Made by a program: the position numbers and the translations under genes. A stretch of 51,787 nt of DNA. Origin: Alteromonas aestuariivivens (GTDB taxonomy: Bacteria > Pseudomonadota > Gammaproteobacteria > Enterobacterales > Alteromonadaceae). Location: contig NZ_QRHA01000017.1 of assembly GCF_003367475.1 (NCBI RefSeq), forward strand, positions 1 through 51,787. The letters are read 5' to 3'. This document shows, one piece after another, positions 8,995 through 18,058 of this stretch. Within the stretch, counting starts at the first letter, position 1; the number at the start of each line of letters is the position of its first letter. A model generated the notes under the pieces. The model was not told the DNA's origin, ran no database searches, and saw only the letters and a program-made list of their open reading frames with translations.

Positions 8995-10632
8995 ATGATT
9001 AAAAAACTGATATTGGGCGGAATGTTTTCCGTACTGAGCTGTGCTGCTTCGGCACAACAATCGGGGCAGCAAGCTCCGGCTTTTGAACCAGACACCAACC
9101 GAATCAAATCCCATTTGTTCTTTTTAGCTGATGATTTGCTGGAAGGGCGGGATACCGGTTCCCGCGGGCACGACATTGCCGCGCTTTACATCGCGACAGA
9201 GTTTGCCAAATACGGCCTTACGCCGGCGGGTACTGATGGCTACATGCAGCCCGTTAACTTCCGTAAGGCAAATCTGGTGCAGGAGTCGCCGACGTTCACA
9301 TTTAACAATGGTGAGCAGGAAGTGACCTTTTCCTATCCGAAAGATTATCTTACCGGGCCCGACATTCTGCGCGCGGAGTCGACACTGCAAGGCGAGATGG
9401 TGTTTGTGGGTTACGGGATCGTGGCTGATGAGTTACAGCACAATGACTACGAAGGATTGGATGTCGATGGCAAAATCGTGGTGATGCTGTCTGGAAAGCC
9501 TCAGTCGTTTCCCAGTGAGGAAGGGGCGCATTTTGCCTCTGGTTATCAAAAAGGAAAATACGCTGCAGAGAGGGGGGCCATCGGAATTATCACTGTAACC
9601 ACCCCAAGGGATGAAAAGGTGCGGCCGTATCAGACTCGTCTTAGCTACATTCACACTCCCCGCATGGCCTGGCTGCAGGATGATGGTACTCCCGCAAACA
9701 GCTTTCCTTCCCTGAAAGGTGGCGCGTATTTGTCACAACCTGCTGCAGAGCAATTGTTTGCCAATGCGCCGCAAACTCTTGAACAAATATACGCACAGCT
9801 TGAACGGGATGAATCTCCCAAGGGCTTTGAAATGGCGGGTGAAGTGAATATCTCCAGACGCAGCCTGCATTCACAAATTACCAGCCCGAATGTTGTAGGG
9901 ATACTTGAAGGTTCCGACCCGGTTCTGAAGAGCGAGTATGTGGTGTTCAGCGCCCACTCAGACCACATTGGTTTCGCCAAAACCGTGAAGAAAGACAACA
10001 TCAATAACGGCGCCATGGATAATGCATCCGGTACGGCCGTTATGCTGGAGACGGCTCGTTTATTCAGCGAAATGAAAGTGAAGCCAAAACGCTCCATTTT
10101 GTTTGTTTCGGTAACCGGAGAAGAAAAAGGCCTGCTGGGCGCTGATTATTTCGCGCGCAATCCTACCGTGCCGGTTGAGTCTATGGTGGCTAACGTAAAC
10201 TTGGATATGCCGATTCTGACATACGAATTCGCAGATGTAATTGCATTTGGTGCCAACCACAGTGACATGAAAGCGTCAGTGGAACTGGCTGCCGGCAATG
10301 CAGGGGTCAGCCTCAGCGCAGACCCGTGGCCGGATCAGGCGCTGTTTACCCGCTCTGATCACTATTCGTTTGTGAAGCAAGGTGTACCGGCTGTTTTTCT
10401 GGTTCCGGGGTTGACCTCAAAAGATCCGGCGGTGGATGGCAGCAAGGTGTTCGGTACATTCCTTTCAACCCACTACCATAAACCCAGTGATGACATTCAT
10501 CAGCCATTCAACTGGCAGGCGGCAAAAACCTTTACTGAGGTGAACGCACAGATTGGTTTGACGCTGGCGAACCAGGAACAGCGTACAAAATGGAATGACG
10601 GAGACTTCTTCGGGAACACATTTGGCCGTTAA
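8995..10632 (+). CDS. secreted M28 family zinc aminopeptidase
   Basis: 545 residues with a signal peptide (IKKLILGGMFSVLSCAASAQ). The C-terminal M28 catalytic domain has all five expected metal/catalytic positions: AHSDHIG (about 321), GAMDNASG (about 340), TGEEKGLLG (about 374, catalytic and metal Glu), VNLDMP (about 402) and THYHKPSDD (about 492). A protease-associated-like insertion (residues about 120-270) precedes it. The M28 family removes N-terminal amino acids in the periplasm or outside the cell. It is a single-gene unit ended by a strong terminator and divergent from a TetR gene. Confidence 0.92.
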   Translation: MIKKLILGGMFSVLSCAASAQQSGQQAPAFEPDTNRIKSHLFFLADDLLEGRDTGSRGHDIAALYIATEFAKYGLTPAGTDGYMQPVNFRKANLVQESPTFTFNNGEQEVTFSYPKDYLTGPDILRAESTLQGEMVFVGYGIVADELQHNDYEGLDVDGKIVVMLSGKPQSFPSEEGAHFASGYQKGKYAAERGAIGIITVTTPRDEKVRPYQTRLSYIHTPRMAWLQDDGTPANSFPSLKGGAYLSQPAAEQLFANAPQTLEQIYAQLERDESPKGFEMAGEVNISRRSLHSQITSPNVVGILEGSDPVLKSEYVVFSAHSDHIGFAKTVKKDNINNGAMDNASGTAVMLETARLFSEMKVKPKRSILFVSVTGEEKGLLGADYFARNPTVPVESMVANVNLDMPILTYEFADVIAFGANHSDMKASVELAAGNAGVSLSADPWPDQALFTRSDHYSFVKQGVPAVFLVPGLTSKDPAVDGSKVFGTFLSTHYHKPSDDIHQPFNWQAAKTFTEVNAQIGLTLANQEQRTKWNDGDFFGNTFGR

Positions 10633-10650
10633 TGGCTGCAGGACAATAAA

Positions 10651-10674
10651 AAAGCGCCAATCGGCGCTTTTTTT
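10651..10674. terminator. bidirectional terminator between M28 gene and slmA
   Basis: Eight-base stem AAAGCGCC/GGCGCTTT with loop AATC, followed by seven T on the plus strand and preceded by A-rich sequence on the other side, so it can end both convergent transcripts. The T-tract reaches the slmA stop codon. Confidence 0.85.
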
Positions 10675-11260
10675 ATAAAAAGAACTGTCTGAAATTGCCC
10701 CACTGTTCATTGAACTGTTCAGTGGGCTTGCGGGTAAAGCCACTGCGGATAAACAGATTGATACGCCCATCGGTATAGCAAATCAGCATGTTGGCAATAA
10801 CACCCTCATCTGCGCTTAAGGCTTTGCCTTCCCGCAGTTTACGCTCCCGAAGGACCTGCTTGAGTTGGGTTTCCAGCCGTTCATACAGCTTGGCGATGCG
10901 CGCGCGCAAGCGTTCCTGCTCACCCATCAGCGCATCGCCGTTCAGAATTCGTGTAATGCCGGGATTTTTCTCGGCAAACCCCAGAATCAGATGCAGAATT
11001 AGCTGACAGCGGGCAGCGGAATCTTTTTCTTCATTAATTATTTTGTTGATGCGGGAGAACAGGGTCTCTTCGATGAACTCGATTAATCCTTCAAACATCC
11101 GGGCTTTACTGGGAAAATGCCGATAGAGCGCCGCCTCGGAGACGCCGACTTTTTCAGCCAGTTTTGCGGTGGTTATCCGTTGCCCCGGACTGGTTTCCAG
11201 CATTCCGGCCAGCGCCTGAAGAATCTGAGCGCGCCGATTGGTTTTTTTTACTGCGGGCAT
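10673..11260 (-). CDS. slmA: nucleoid occlusion factor SlmA
   Basis: 195-residue TetR-fold protein matching SlmA, which binds chromosomal sites and blocks FtsZ ring formation over the nucleoid. The conserved SlmA helix-turn-helix [20 protein letters not shown] and [17 protein letters not shown] are present, as is the LTRIL/ALMxEQ-type segment ([18 protein letters not shown]) and [10 protein letters not shown] near the C terminus. The ATG at 11260 is chosen because AGAGGAAA lies ten bases upstream; a longer in-frame ATG falls inside that ribosome binding site. It follows coaBC in the same orientation, as in many gammaproteobacteria (coaBC-dut-slmA, here without dut). Confidence 0.93.
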   Translation of the reverse strand: MPAVKKTNRRAQILQALAGMLETSPGQRITTAKLAEKVGVSEAALYRHFPSKARMFEGLIEFIEETLFSRINKIINEEKDSAARCQLILHLILGFAEKNPGITRILNGDALMGEQERLRARIAKLYERLETQLKQVLRERKLREGKALSADEGVIANMLICYTDGRINLFIRSGFTRKPTEQFNEQWGNFRQFFL

Positions 11261-11362
11261 AACGCGTGTGTTTCCTCTCATATCGGGCTTGCACCCGAAC
11301 TCCATGTTAAGCGGCTTATGGTTAAGCGAGCGATTGCATCAATACTATCGGCACTATGCCGG

Positions 11363-12574
11363 TTAGTTTGATGTTTTATTGTTGTATTGGGTTGCCACCA
11401 GGGCAATTAGCGCATCAGCCAACTCGGTTTTTGTTGCAGGACCTAAAGACCGCTCACCACTATTCCAGAATACCTGTAAGGCATTGTGATCACTGTTAAA
11501 CCCCAGGCCAGGTTGCGTGATGTCATTGGCGGCAATCATGTCGAGCTTTTTGTTGACCAGTTTTCCTTTAGCGTATTCAGCAAGATTCTGGCTTTCAGCG
11601 GCAAAACCAACAGTGAAAGGAGCAGATTCCAGACTGGCTACGGTTTTAAGAATATCAGGGTTTTTAACAAAAGTAAGTGTTAACTCCGTATCCGATTTCT
11701 TTATTTTGTTATCAGCGATAATACTTGCCCGGTAATCGGCAACGGCAGCGGTAGCAATAAAGATATCGCAAGGTGCGATATTTTCCAGCACAGAATCCAA
11801 CATTTGCTGTGCGCTTTCAACGTCAAGACGGCGGCATCCTGCTGGCGTCGGTAAATTAACCGGGCCGGCTATCAGTGTAACTTCGGCACCTGCCCGCGCA
11901 GCAGCCTGCGCCAATGCAAAGCCCATTTTGCCAGAGCTGTGGTTGCTGATGTAGCGCACAGGGTCAAGCGCTTCCCGTGTGGGGCCCGCAGTAATAAGGA
12001 GCTTTTTGTTCTTAAGCAACAAGGGAGGCGGAGCGATTAATTTCTCAATCTGCTGAACAAGCTCTAGCGGCTCAAGCATTCTGCCAGGCCCTACATCACC
12101 ACAGGCCTGTTCTCCATTATCTGGCCCAAGAATGGTCAGTTGGGGTTGCTGCAACACAGCCAGGTTACGCTGGGTTGCACTGGCCTGCCACATCTGCTGG
12201 TTCATTGCTGGGGCGATAAACACCTTTGCCGTTGTTGCCAGGAACAGCGTGGACAACAAATCGTCGGCAAGCCCGTGGGTCAGTTTTGCCAGGCAATGGG
12301 CGGTGGCGGGGGCAATCAGCAAAATATCAGCCCACTTGGCCAGCTCGATGTGCCCCATTGCCGCCTCTGCGGCAGGGTCGAGCAATTCATGATGAACCGG
12401 GTTGCCCGAAACGGCCTGTAAGGACAGGGGGCTGACAAATGCTTTGGCAGATTCGGTCAGCACTACGCGCACCTGAGCGCCCGCTGCAGTCAGCTTGCGC
12501 ACCAAATCCGGGGTCTTGTAGGCCGCAATTCCGCCAGTGACTCCCAACAACACTTTTTTATCAGATAAGGACAT
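11363..12574 (-). CDS. coaBC: CoaBC bifunctional coenzyme A biosynthesis enzyme
   Basis: 403 residues, full length for Dfp/CoaBC: phosphopantothenoylcysteine decarboxylase (N-terminal flavoprotein, about 1-185) fused to phosphopantothenate-cysteine ligase (about 186-403). Visible motifs: GVTGGIAAYK at the start, GHIELAKWAD with the catalytic His, PAMNQQMW, ACGDVGPGRM with the decarboxylase Cys, then ITAGPTREALDPVR and NHSSGKMG of the ligase and KKLDMIAAND near the C terminus. Acts in the cytosol. The divergent neighbour radC is the usual gammaproteobacterial partner of this locus. Confidence 0.97.
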   Translation of the reverse strand: MSLSDKKVLLGVTGGIAAYKTPDLVRKLTAAGAQVRVVLTESAKAFVSPLSLQAVSGNPVHHELLDPAAEAAMGHIELAKWADILLIAPATAHCLAKLTHGLADDLLSTLFLATTAKVFIAPAMNQQMWQASATQRNLAVLQQPQLTILGPDNGEQACGDVGPGRMLEPLELVQQIEKLIAPPPLLLKNKKLLITAGPTREALDPVRYISNHSSGKMGFALAQAAARAGAEVTLIAGPVNLPTPAGCRRLDVESAQQMLDSVLENIAPCDIFIATAAVADYRASIIADNKIKKSDTELTLTFVKNPDILKTVASLESAPFTVGFAAESQNLAEYAKGKLVNKKLDMIAANDITQPGLGFNSDHNALQVFWNSGERSLGPATKTELADALIALVATQYNNKTSN

Positions 12575-12712
12575 GGCCGTTCATCAAGATCAGAAATCCC
12601 CAAAGCCTACCACGCTTAATGTCACGAGGGTAGGCACAACTGTCTGTTGAGGCAGTCGCTGATAGCCTGCAAAAGCAGTAAAACAGGAGGAAGGAATCAA
12701 CGGGAGTCACAA

Positions 12713-13387
12713 ATGGGTGTGAAAGACTGGCCCGCAGAAGAACGGCCAAGAGAAAAACTGATCAGGCAGGGCGTTGAGCAAATGTCTGATGCAGAATTGC
12801 TGGCAGTGTTGTTTGGAAGTGGGCAGCGTGGCTGCAGTGTGGTGTCTTTCGCCCGCCGATTGCTTGGTCAATTCGGCTCCCTGCGACGGTTGCTCAGTGC
12901 CAGTGCCGCGGACCTATGTCGGGTTGAGGGAATAGGGCCTGCCCGATACTGTCAGCTGCAGGTGGTTCTGGAGATGGCACGGCGGCATTATGAAGAGCCT
13001 CTTAAGAAGCAAGCGGTGTTCAACCACGCCGATGATGTTGTGCGCTACTTAAAAGCCCGTTTGCGTGACGAACCCTGTGAACGGTTTGGCGTGTTGATGC
13101 TCGACAGTCAGCACCAGTTGATTGCCTATAGGGCGATGTTTAACGGCACCATCAATGCGGCTGCGGTTTACCCTAGGGAATTGGTGCGGCAGGCCATTGC
13201 CGATAACGCCGCCGCTGTAATTCTGGTGCATAATCATCCATCGGGTATTGCTGAGCCCAGTGATGCGGACATTCGTCTGACCCGCGACGTGGTTGCAGCT
13301 ATGGCACTGCTTGACATAACTGTGCTTGATCATTTTGTGGTGGGCGACAGCCAGACCGTATCCATGGCGCAACGGGGCCTTATTTGA
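12713..13387 (+). CDS. radC: RadC family protein (JAB/MPN+ domain)
   Basis: 224 residues. N-terminal helix-hairpin-helix (MSDAELLAVLFGSG ... LCRVEGIGPARYCQLQ) followed by a JAB/MPN+ metalloprotease-like domain with HNHPSGIAEPSDADIRLT, holding the HxH-x7-SxxD metal-binding pattern. The ATG at 12713 with GGGAG six bases upstream is preferred; the reading frame extends 22 codons further up without family similarity. RadC's cellular role is still not settled despite its name. Divergent from coaBC. Confidence 0.95.
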   Translation: MGVKDWPAEERPREKLIRQGVEQMSDAELLAVLFGSGQRGCSVVSFARRLLGQFGSLRRLLSASAADLCRVEGIGPARYCQLQVVLEMARRHYEEPLKKQAVFNHADDVVRYLKARLRDEPCERFGVLMLDSQHQLIAYRAMFNGTINAAAVYPRELVRQAIADNAAAVILVHNHPSGIAEPSDADIRLTRDVVAAMALLDITVLDHFVVGDSQTVSMAQRGLI

Positions 13388-13429
13388 ACACGCATCGCTA
13401 GATTCATGTCCTGGTAAAAATTAGAGTTG

Positions 13430-13538
13430 TATAATTTTCGGACGGATATTAAGCTGTACATTACCGGGCCTATCGGCGGTAACTTTGCTGTGTAACCATT
13501 ATAAGTACTGGTCAGCAGTGAAAAAATGCTATAGCATT
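13430..13538 (+). promoter_or_regulatory. leader of the yjb operon: TATAAT box and 14-bp palindrome
   Basis: A consensus -10 hexamer TATAAT lies at 13430-13435 without a clear -35 at the right spacing. The leader that follows contains a perfect 14-base palindrome AATGCTATAGCATT (13525-13538), 35 bases before the yjbE-like start. The palindrome is a plausible operator or, in RNA, a small hairpin; no known regulator site is recognised. Confidence 0.4.
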
Positions 13539-13573
13539 ATCTTTTCCGTGGTGTGGAATTTAAAGGAATCTAA

Positions 13574-13933
13574 ATGAAAAAGTCACTATTATCTATTTTG
13601 CTAGGCGCCAGCCTGGCACTTTCTGCCAATGCACAGGAACAGGCCGCGGGTGCTTCAGCAACAGGTGCTGCAGCGGGTGGAATGACCGCTGGCCTGGTGG
13701 CAACCGGTGTGGTTGCAACGGGTATTGCTGCGGCTATGGTTGCCAACAACCGTGGTAGCGTTAATCAAGACAACCCGATTATCGAGCCGCCTCCTGTTGA
13801 TATTATCTGTGACGGTGATGATCCCCTGGTTGACGGCGTGTGTGTTGGTACAACTAACACCGTAACAGTGTCAGGCACTCAAACCGTTACCCTGACAGTT
13901 ACCTTCACCTACGCTCCAACTGTTGTTGAGTAA
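13574..13933 (+). CDS. YjbE-like small secreted exopolysaccharide operon protein
   Basis: 119 residues with a clear signal peptide (KKSLLSILLGASLALSANAQ). The mature part opens with an Ala/Gly/Thr-rich stretch (AAGGMTAGLVATGVVATG) and ends in a Thr/Val-rich strand segment, with two cysteines in between. This low-complexity secreted build, and its place as first gene before gfcB-, gfcC- and YjbH-like genes, match YjbE of the E. coli yjbEFGH operon; sequence alone would not prove it. AAGGA lies seven bases before the ATG. A hairpin terminator directly follows, so it is probably made in excess over the downstream genes. Confidence 0.72.
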   Translation: MKKSLLSILLGASLALSANAQEQAAGASATGAAAGGMTAGLVATGVVATGIAAAMVANNRGSVNQDNPIIEPPPVDIICDGDDPLVDGVCVGTTNTVTVSGTQTVTLTVTFTYAPTVVE

Positions 13934-13952
13934 GTTAAGGTAAACCATGCGA

Positions 13953-13983
13953 AAAAGGCCGCTTGCAGTGAGCGGCTTTTTTT
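13953..13983 (+). terminator. terminator/attenuator between yjbE-like and yjbF-like genes
   Basis: Stem GCCGCT/AGCGGC (extended by flanking A-T pairs) with a seven-base loop and a run of seven T at 13977-13983. It lies 20 bases after the yjbE-like stop. Partial read-through would supply the downstream yjbFGH-like genes at a lower level. Confidence 0.8.
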
Positions 13984-14021
13984 ATGCTGTTTTTTGCTTG
14001 GCCTGGAAAGTTAATCTCTTC

Positions 14022-14735
14022 GTGTTATCGCATCTCCAATTTGCGTTTTATCAACGACGCAGCGTGTTATTTCTTATTGTTATCCTGGCTGGTGGGTTCA
14101 CCGGTTGTTCCTCTACAAATAAAGCCTATTACGACACTATTCAGTTGGCCCTGGCGGATAATGATGTCAGCTTAAGCCTGGCTGAAGTGCAGGCCAGCAA
14201 AGCCGATTTAATGCAAGTGACCCGTGGCCAGCGTGACACGGTCGTTCTGGCGCTGGCCTTCATTGAAAGTGAGCTTTACAAATGGGTATCTGCTGACCAT
14301 GCCTTGCTGGTTGCACACCATGGAGTGGTAACAGAAACCCAGGGGCTGGAGCATGATTTGCTTTATGTTAGTGAACTTGAAGCCAACCCATTTAAAACAA
14401 ACCAGTTTTTTGCTCAGTGGAATTACCGGGTGGATATTCTTGGATTGGGTTATGGGCTTCCGGTTCAGACTCAGTGGCGCGTGGACGGTGAACAGACCCT
14501 GAACGTACTTGAGCACGAACTGGCCGTTATCCATGTGGTCCAGGATGTAACGTTTCCCCGAACGTCGCCTTTTTGGGAGTCCGGATTAAGCTGGCAAAAT
14601 GAATACTGGATTGACAGCAACACCAAGCAACTGCTGCGCAGCACACAAAAGCTGTTTCCTGACAGTGAATGGCTGGATATGGTTTATCTCAGCCGTGCGG
14701 CACGGCTGATTGCATCCAGTGAGGGCGAGGAGTGA
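14022..14735 (+). CDS. YjbF/GfcB-like outer-membrane lipoprotein
   Basis: 237 residues. A hydrophobic N-terminal segment VLFLIVILAGGFTGCSS ends in a lipobox-like FTGC, so the mature protein should be lipid-anchored at Cys. The body (QRDTVVLALAFIE..., ...EYWIDSNTKQLLRSTQKLFPD) fits the YjbF/GfcB family that works with GfcC and YjbH in group 4 capsule or exopolysaccharide export. I place the start at the GTG 14022 with GGAAAG upstream: the longer frame from ATG 13947 would be translated straight through a terminator hairpin and would put 25 extra residues before the signal sequence. The stop overlaps the next gene by four bases. Confidence 0.8.
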   Translation: MLSHLQFAFYQRRSVLFLIVILAGGFTGCSSTNKAYYDTIQLALADNDVSLSLAEVQASKADLMQVTRGQRDTVVLALAFIESELYKWVSADHALLVAHHGVVTETQGLEHDLLYVSELEANPFKTNQFFAQWNYRVDILGLGYGLPVQTQWRVDGEQTLNVLEHELAVIHVVQDVTFPRTSPFWESGLSWQNEYWIDSNTKQLLRSTQKLFPDSEWLDMVYLSRAARLIASSEGEE

Positions 14736-15475
14736 TGAAAAAAGTCACAATGACGCTTTGTATGGCCTCGCTGGCAATGCTTTCCAGCAGTGTTTTGGCC
14801 GGGGTTCGGGTCCAGTTAAATCAGCAGGCTTACCAGTATGCCGGCCCGGTCAGAATGGAGCAGTTGCTCGCCCCCGTGGCCCAGCAGCAAAACTGGTATT
14901 GGCCTGCAAGTGCGCTTTATGTTATCGACTCTGAACAACCGGAAGCGTTGCGCAATGAGATACTGCAAGAACTCGATCAGTTGGTTATCGAGCTTGCTCC
15001 TCAGAGTGAAAAAGCTGTTTCCCTTAGAATGCTGCGTCAACAAATTGAGAGCTGGCATTTGGCACGACGGGTGAAAATTAACATCCATTACGATCGGGCA
15101 CGGCTGGACCCAAAACACAACCCCATGGTTACTGACGGCGATTACCTGTTGAAGTTATCTGAGCGTCCTGCGCAGATTTATCTGTCCGGTCAGGTTTTCG
15201 AACCCGGAGCTTATGAGTTTCAACCGGCCAGCGTACCTTTCAATTACACAGAAGGGGTTAAAACACGCTTTGATGCGGAAACCGATTATGTGTTTGTGAT
15301 TGAGCCCTCTGGCGCAATAAATAAGGTTGGAATTGCATACTGGAATCGTGAGTGGCAGCCCTTAATCCCGGGTAGTCAGATTTTCGTTCCTATTTCTTCA
15401 AGTTTGTTCAGCCCATCAACCCAAGTGTTGAATCAGAAAATTGCTGAACTGGCTGTTCATCGAGTGTTGCCCTGA
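14732..15475 (+). CDS. YjbG/GfcC-like periplasmic exopolysaccharide protein
   Basis: 247 residues with signal peptide (MKKVTMTLCMASLAMLSSSVLAG). The C-terminal part YLSGQVFEPGAYEFQPAS is a SLBB-like/GfcC beta-grasp segment, and IFVPISSSLF ... LNQKIAELAVHR matches the GfcC/YjbG C-terminal region. GfcC-type proteins are periplasmic partners of capsule secretion. ATGA overlap with the preceding lipoprotein gene and one-base overlap with the following barrel gene show a tight operon. Confidence 0.85.
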   Translation: MMKKVTMTLCMASLAMLSSSVLAGVRVQLNQQAYQYAGPVRMEQLLAPVAQQQNWYWPASALYVIDSEQPEALRNEILQELDQLVIELAPQSEKAVSLRMLRQQIESWHLARRVKINIHYDRARLDPKHNPMVTDGDYLLKLSERPAQIYLSGQVFEPGAYEFQPASVPFNYTEGVKTRFDAETDYVFVIEPSGAINKVGIAYWNREWQPLIPGSQIFVPISSSLFSPSTQVLNQKIAELAVHRVLP

Positions 15476-17574
15476 TGACTGTAGTATCCCGTATTGCATT
15501 AGTGATTTGTGTCGGATTGTCAGCTTTTGCTGCAATGGCTGGCTCTTCAGAAAGCCTCAGTGTATCGCATTCACAAATGGTCCAGGGTGGAACCGGCCTG
15601 ATTCAGACGCCCACTGCCCGCATGGGCCCTGAGGGTGATTTTTCCGTTAATTATACCGATAACAATGAATACCGGTTTTGGTCCGTCAGTTTGCAGCTGT
15701 TTGACTGGATGGAGGCCACGGCGCGTTATACGGATGTGCGAACCCGCCTTTACAGCCAGGTCGAGAGCTTCAGTGGCGACCAGACCCTAAAGGATAAAGG
15801 CCTGGATGTGAAATTCCGCCTGTTGGAGGAAAGCTTTTATCTGCCGCAACTGGCGGTGGGATTCCGCGATTTCGGCGGCACGGGCTTTTTCGAAAGTGAG
15901 TATGTCAGTGCCAGTAAGGCCTGGGGCCCGGTAGATTTTCACCTGGGGCTTGGCTGGGGTTATCTTGGCACTCACGACGACATTACCAATCCGTTCTGTA
16001 AGCTGAAAGACAGCTTTTGCAGCCGGCCCGTGGATTACTCCGGGCGAGGCGGAAAAGTGGATTACAACCAGTTTTTCAAAGGCCCGATGGCGGTGTTCGG
16101 CGGGATAGAATACCAAACACCATGGGAACCCCTGCGGCTTAAGCTCGAATACGAAGGCAATAATTATCAGTATGATAGAGCCGGAGAGCTTGAGCAGGAT
16201 TCTCGCTGGAACCTGGGGGCAGTGTATCGCTGGAACAACTTTGATCTAAGCCTGAACTATCAACGTGGAAACACCATCGGGTTTGGGATCAGCTACAGGT
16301 TTAATATGAACACCTTTTCCCAGGTGAAAGTGGATCGGCCGCCCCGTTCACTGATGCAAAGTGAGCCCGCGGCTGATATCGATACTCTGGACCGCACCCG
16401 GCTTTATCAGGATTTATTCCGTCAGGGCAGCTTTATACTCTCTGATACCGATATCAATGAGCAGTCTGCCACGTTCTATGGGCATCAAATTGCGTATCGC
16501 AATCCAAAAGAGGCTATTGAACGAGTTGGGCGCATTCTGGCTTCCGAACTGCCGGAATCGGTGAAAACCTATCAGGTGGTCGAGAATTCGGGCAAGATCC
16601 CAATGCTCAACACGGTTATCGATGCAGATGCCTTCAAAGCGGCAGCCCGTTATGAAGGCCTGGAAAGCAAGCTCGAGGACACCTACCTGCGCGTGACTCC
16701 GGATGATCAGCTTGTCGAAGGTTATGAGCCTGCTCGTCAGTCCGGAGCCTTTTTCTCAACCGATATTTTCTGGACCCAAACCTTTGGCAGTCCCGAAGAT
16801 TTCTATCTGTATCAGGGGGGGCTGATTTTTGGTGGCGGCTACTCGATTGATCGGAAATGGACGGTATCCGGTAGCATCCGGGCCACGGTGTTGGATAATT
16901 TCGACAAGTTTACCTATAAGGTCGACAAGGAAGATTCAACTTTGCCAAGGGTGCGTACCTATGTTCGTGAATACGTAGACCGCAGCGTAGGAATCGATAC
17001 TGGCTTTGTGCATTGGGCTGATCGCATTGACGACGATTGGTATCTGCAGGCTTACGGCGGCTATCTGGAAACCATGTTTGGCGGTGTGGGTGGCGAAGTG
17101 CTGTACCGGCCAGTAGACAGCAATCTGGCATTCGGCGTGGATCTTAACTTTGTGCAACAGCGCTCGTACGAAAATGTGCTGGGCTTTTTTGACTATAAAA
17201 CGTTCACCGGGCATGCCAGCGTGTATTGGAAGCCTCAGTGGTCAGCGCTAAAGGGCACACAAATCTCTGTCAGCGCCGGGCAATTTCTGGCTAAAGACAA
17301 AGGGGTGAATATCGATTTTGCCAAGCGTTTCGACAGCGGCATCGTTGTAGGTGCCTATGCAGCGTTTACCAATGTCTCTGCGGATGAATACGGCGAAGGC
17401 AGTTTTACCAAAGGGTTTTACTTGTCCATCCCGTTTGATCTGTTCGTGGTAAAACCGGCTAAAGGGCGCGGGCGTTTCCCCTGGGTACCAATTTCCAGAG
17501 ACGGCGGTCAGATGTTAAACCGGCCGATTCGTCTGATGGATATGACAGAAGTTCGGGCTCCGTTCTACGATTGA
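15475..17574 (+). CDS. YjbH-like outer-membrane beta-barrel protein
   Basis: 699 residues with signal peptide (residues 1-22, cleavage near AMAGS). The segment GTGLIQTPTARMGPEGDFSVN near residues 39-58 is the YjbH family signature. The rest is rich in alternating aromatic/polar strands (YRFWSVSLQLFDWMEATARY; GGGYSIDRKWTVSGSIRA) typical of large outer-membrane barrels. YjbH (GfcD-like) is thought to be the outer-membrane component of exopolysaccharide export in this operon type. Last gene of the unit. Confidence 0.9.
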   Translation: MTVVSRIALVICVGLSAFAAMAGSSESLSVSHSQMVQGGTGLIQTPTARMGPEGDFSVNYTDNNEYRFWSVSLQLFDWMEATARYTDVRTRLYSQVESFSGDQTLKDKGLDVKFRLLEESFYLPQLAVGFRDFGGTGFFESEYVSASKAWGPVDFHLGLGWGYLGTHDDITNPFCKLKDSFCSRPVDYSGRGGKVDYNQFFKGPMAVFGGIEYQTPWEPLRLKLEYEGNNYQYDRAGELEQDSRWNLGAVYRWNNFDLSLNYQRGNTIGFGISYRFNMNTFSQVKVDRPPRSLMQSEPAADIDTLDRTRLYQDLFRQGSFILSDTDINEQSATFYGHQIAYRNPKEAIERVGRILASELPESVKTYQVVENSGKIPMLNTVIDADAFKAAARYEGLESKLEDTYLRVTPDDQLVEGYEPARQSGAFFSTDIFWTQTFGSPEDFYLYQGGLIFGGGYSIDRKWTVSGSIRATVLDNFDKFTYKVDKEDSTLPRVRTYVREYVDRSVGIDTGFVHWADRIDDDWYLQAYGGYLETMFGGVGGEVLYRPVDSNLAFGVDLNFVQQRSYENVLGFFDYKTFTGHASVYWKPQWSALKGTQISVSAGQFLAKDKGVNIDFAKRFDSGIVVGAYAAFTNVSADEYGEGSFTKGFYLSIPFDLFVVKPAKGRGRFPWVPISRDGGQMLNRPIRLMDMTEVRAPFYD

Positions 17575-17618
17575 TCGTTCTGTGCTGTAATCGAATCGAA
17601 CATTGCTCAGTTATGAAA

Positions 17619-17636
17619 GCGGGCAGCAATGCCCGC
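17619..17636. terminator. hairpin between convergent yjbH-like and tagD-like genes
   Basis: Seven-base perfect stem GCGGGCA/TGCCCGC with a GCAA tetraloop in the 87-base convergent gap. No T-run follows on either side, so it is a weak or rho-assisted terminator at best; the GNRA loop makes it a stable RNA hairpin. Confidence 0.4.
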
Positions 17637-17661
17637 ACCACTTTGCGGGACGACAGCCGCG

Positions 17662-18057
17662 TTAGGGACGTTCTTTTATGATCTCAATTATCTCGGTGGT
17701 TGAAACTGAAGGTGTTCGTGGCAGGTAGATCACCTCGCAAACGTCTTTGAATTCGTCAAATTTACCTTCCCAGTCATTGCCCATGACCAGTACATCCGCC
17801 TTGTGAGCCAGAATATACTCGCGCTTTTTGGCCAATGATTCTTCTTTGAACACCTCGTCTACAAAGCGTAATGAGGAAACCAGTTCCAGCCGGCTTGAGT
17901 AGGGGTATATGGGGTTACGCCCCTTTTTGCTGAAGTTCAGTTCATCGGAAGACAACCCTACAATCAGGTGATCACCGTGGGTCCGCGCCCGTTGCAGGAT
18001 CCGAACGTGGCCGATGTGCAGCACATCAAAGGTGCCGAATGTAATGACTTTACGCAT
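17662..18057 (-). CDS. tagD: glycerol-3-phosphate cytidylyltransferase-like enzyme (TagD type)
   Basis: 131 residues, the usual size of TagD, which makes CDP-glycerol from CTP and glycerol 3-phosphate. Contains the nucleotidyltransferase motif GTFDVLHIGHVRIL (HxGH) at residues 7-20, a KADVLVMGNDWEGKFDE segment, and the C-terminal RTPSVSTTEII, corresponding to the RTxxISTTxI signature of this family. It follows the CDP-glycerol glycerophosphotransferase-like gene by one base in the same orientation, so donor synthesis and transfer are encoded together. This pairing is best known from Gram-positive teichoic acid synthesis; here it presumably decorates or builds a surface polysaccharide. Confidence 0.88.
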   Translation of the reverse strand: MRKVITFGTFDVLHIGHVRILQRARTHGDHLIVGLSSDELNFSKKGRNPIYPYSSRLELVSSLRFVDEVFKEESLAKKREYILAHKADVLVMGNDWEGKFDEFKDVCEVIYLPRTPSVSTTEIIEIIKERP

Positions 18058-18058
18058 G

